From assembly GCA_001774945.1 (NCBI GenBank), contig MFBL01000043.1, positions 11,442 through 75,441 on the forward strand: DNA of 64,000 nt. The letters run 5' to 3'. The notes below the pieces were generated by a model that did no database searches, was not told the DNA's origin, and saw nothing but the letters and a program-made list of their open reading frames with translations. This document shows, one piece after another, positions 62,475-64,000 of this stretch. A program made the position numbers and the translations under genes. This DNA is from Candidatus Curtissbacteria bacterium RIFCSPHIGHO2_12_FULL_41_17. Lineage in GTDB: Bacteria > Patescibacteriota > Microgenomatia > Curtissbacterales > GWA2-41-24. The first letter of the stretch is position 1, and each line of letters begins with the position of its first letter.

Positions 62475-63737
62475 ATGATCAATCAAATTAAAGACCTTAT
62501 TTTTACTGACACTGGCAAAGATACCGCAATTGTTTTTACTGGCACAATTGTTAATGCTGCGGTTGGCGGGATTTTCTTTATTTTGGCACCGAGAATCCTT
62601 GGTCCCGCCGATTACGGCCTATTCTCAGTTGTAATAGCGACTGGTATTATGGTTGCCAATCTGGCGAATCTTGGGATTGATACTGGCGTACTGAGATTTG
62701 TTAAAGGAGAAGACTCAGAATCACAGAAAATTTTAAAGCTAGCACTGGAATCATATTTAGTAATTGGCCTATTAGTATTCGTACTCGGTTTTGTCCTATC
62801 GCTTCCTATGGCACGTATTCTTGGCCAACCAAATATTAGTCCGCTACTCAAAATAGCTTTTTCCGGTGTTATATTTGTACTTCTTACTGATTTTGTTCAA
62901 GCTGTACTTCAATCGAAAAAAAAATTTCTGGAAGCTTCTATTGTAAATATTGTGTCCAACGTATCGAGACTGCTTATTTTATTGATCGCCGCTTACTTTT
63001 TTCAGATAAATGTTTATTTTCTTACTTTTCTATTCTTTTTTATATACATTGTTTCAGTCATAACCGGAAAATTATTTGTGCCTTTAGATTTTTTAAAAGA
63101 GAAAGACCATAGAGCCCATTTTAAGAAATTTTTTGCTTTTAACTCCTGGATTGCTGCATCCCTTGCGATCTCCTCCGTTCCTTTGGACAATTACTTTCTG
63201 CTGAAATTTGCTGGTCCTGTGGCTACAGGAATTTATGCTGCTCCCTATAAAATCCTGGCTATTACCGACCAACTTGCTGGTAATTTTTCAAGAGTTTTGG
63301 CACCTCGATTTTCATCTTTTACAAATGATACCCAGGCAATTATTTTCTCCAAAAAAACAATCCCAATTGTTTTATTTGTTATATCGGCAATATTAACTGC
63401 CGGAATATTAGCGGAGCCGATTGTAAGAATCTTACTAGGTAATGAATATATTAATTCAATACCGGTATTCAGAGTCGTTGCCGCTAGCTACGCTTTTTAC
63501 TTTGCGGATACGATTGCTGTTAGCTTAATAGTTTATTATCTTGGAAAACCAAATATAACCTTTCTTATTACGATAATCGTCATTATTATTTGGGCTATTT
63601 CAAGTTATATCCTTATTCCAAAGTATCAAGCGATCGGAGCGGCATTCGCGGATTTAATATCGGGAATTACTGCCCTCTCTCTTTTTACAGGTTTTGTAGT
63701 TTGGCACTTTTCAAAGAAAATCAGGACTCATGAGTAA
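62475..63737 (+). CDS. Oligosaccharide flippase (Wzx-like, MVF/MATE-type)
   Basis: A 420-residue protein with about twelve hydrophobic segments in the pattern of polysaccharide flippases. The N-terminus FTGTIVNAAVGGIFFILAPRILGPADYGLFSVV is diagnostic for this family, with GLFSVV ending helix 2. It would flip a lipid-linked oligosaccharide to the outer face. It provides an export route separate from the ABC exporter at 48832-50423. Overlaps the next GT2 gene by 8 bases. Confidence 0.88.
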   Translation: MINQIKDLIFTDTGKDTAIVFTGTIVNAAVGGIFFILAPRILGPADYGLFSVVIATGIMVANLANLGIDTGVLRFVKGEDSESQKILKLALESYLVIGLLVFVLGFVLSLPMARILGQPNISPLLKIAFSGVIFVLLTDFVQAVLQSKKKFLEASIVNIVSNVSRLLILLIAAYFFQINVYFLTFLFFFIYIVSVITGKLFVPLDFLKEKDHRAHFKKFFAFNSWIAASLAISSVPLDNYFLLKFAGPVATGIYAAPYKILAITDQLAGNFSRVLAPRFSSFTNDTQAIIFSKKTIPIVLFVISAILTAGILAEPIVRILLGNEYINSIPVFRVVAASYAFYFADTIAVSLIVYYLGKPNITFLITIIVIIIWAISSYILIPKYQAIGAAFADLISGITALSLFTGFVVWHFSKKIRTHE

Positions 63738-64000
63738 TCCAAAACTCTCAGTTGTTGTTCCTTGTTATAACGAAGAAAGCAGAATTGTAGAAGGCCTCAA
63801 TCACTACTGGTCATATTTAAAAAAACAAAAATACCCCAGCGAGTTGATTTTTGTTAACGACGGATCGCAAGACAAAACATTAGAGCTTATGCAAGAAAGC
63901 GCAAAGGCAAACAAAAATATAAAAGTAATTTCATATCAGAAGAATCGTGGAAAGGGTTACGCGATTGTACAGGGCGTTAGAGCTTCAAGAGGCCAATATG
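63730..64000 (+). CDS. GT2-family glycosyltransferase, 3'-truncated by window edge
   Basis: Reads from ATG at 63730, inside the end of the flippase gene, without a stop to the window end (90 codons). VSNPKLS-like start then VVVPCYNEESRIV, LIFVNDGSQDKT and KNRGKGYAIVQGV match the DPM1/ALG5-like GT2 class. The rest lies outside the window. Confidence 0.85.
   Translation, partial: MSNPKLSVVVPCYNEESRIVEGLNHYWSYLKKQKYPSELIFVNDGSQDKTLELMQESAKANKNIKVISYQKNRGKGYAIVQGVRASRGQY

Overview
The window is a gene-dense block of cell-surface polysaccharide and glycoprotein-glycan genes. It is AT-rich and its proteins are Lys/Ile/Asn-rich. Most neighbouring genes overlap by 1 or 4 bases (TAATG or ATGA), and no gap between genes exceeds about 80 bases. 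TGA is used as a stop throughout, so the UGA=Gly code of Gracilibacteria and Absconditabacteria is excluded. I see no rRNA, tRNA, CRISPR array or transposase. The gene style, together with degenerate dispersed repeats inside coding regions, fits a Candidate Phyla Radiation (Patescibacteria) genome, perhaps Microgenomates-like. That placement is an inference and the window holds no phylogenetic marker.

Layout by strand blocks. (A) 1-4953 (+): three polytopic GT-C glycosyltransferase-like proteins, two of them tandem paralogues. (B) 5030-16713 (+): a DegT aminotransferase, then a translationally coupled operon: epimerase, GT2, UDP-GlcNAc 2-epimerase, a HAD::PEP-utilising-enzyme fusion, ATP-grasp, Gfo/Idh oxidoreductase, UDP-HexNAc 6-dehydrogenase, and two membrane proteins. 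It contains four of the five enzyme types of the WbpA/B/E/D/I route to UDP-ManNAc3NAcA. (C) 34442-16715 (-): a nonulosonic (pseudaminic-type) acid operon with PseB, PseC, PseF and PseI homologues, a GNAT, a formyltransferase, and the amidotransferase set WbpG-HisH-HisF-WbpG', plus an epimerase and a C-methyltransferase at its head. (D) 34503-35429 (+): a lone RmlD-like reductase. (E) 46623-35409 (-): a module with a cytidylyltransferase-like enzyme, DJ-1/PfpI, cupin, acetolactate-synthase-like TPP enzyme, Ldh2-type dehydrogenase, epimerase, HAD, membrane-anchored GT2, RfbH, a GT-C protein and a GT2. (F) 46700-47110 (+): GtrA. (G) 56870-47107 (-): a GT-C protein, GT2, WecE aminotransferase, UDP-xylose synthase-like enzyme, SGNH protein, UDP-GlcA 4-epimerase-like enzyme, ABC exporter (Wzm/Wzt), RfbF and an RfbG-like dehydratase. 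(H) 57006-64000 (+): GT-C proteins, an acyltransferase, a methyltransferase, a Wzx-like flippase and a GT2 cut by the window edge.

How the parts fit. Blocks B, C, E and G make unusual activated sugars: a diamino-uronic acid, an amidinated or formylated nonulosonic acid, a CDP-3,6-dideoxyhexose that may be C-branched by the TPP enzyme, and a 4-amino-4,6-dideoxyhexose. GT2 and GT-B enzymes assemble them in the cytoplasm. Export can go through Wzm/Wzt or the Wzx-like flippase. A polyprenyl-phosphate GT2, GtrA and the eleven polytopic membrane proteins would add sugars outside the membrane. The most unusual items are the HAD::PEP-utilising fusion lacking its catalytic Cys, the TPP/Ldh2/cupin/DJ-1 module, and dispersed repeats domesticated in frame inside membrane enzymes.
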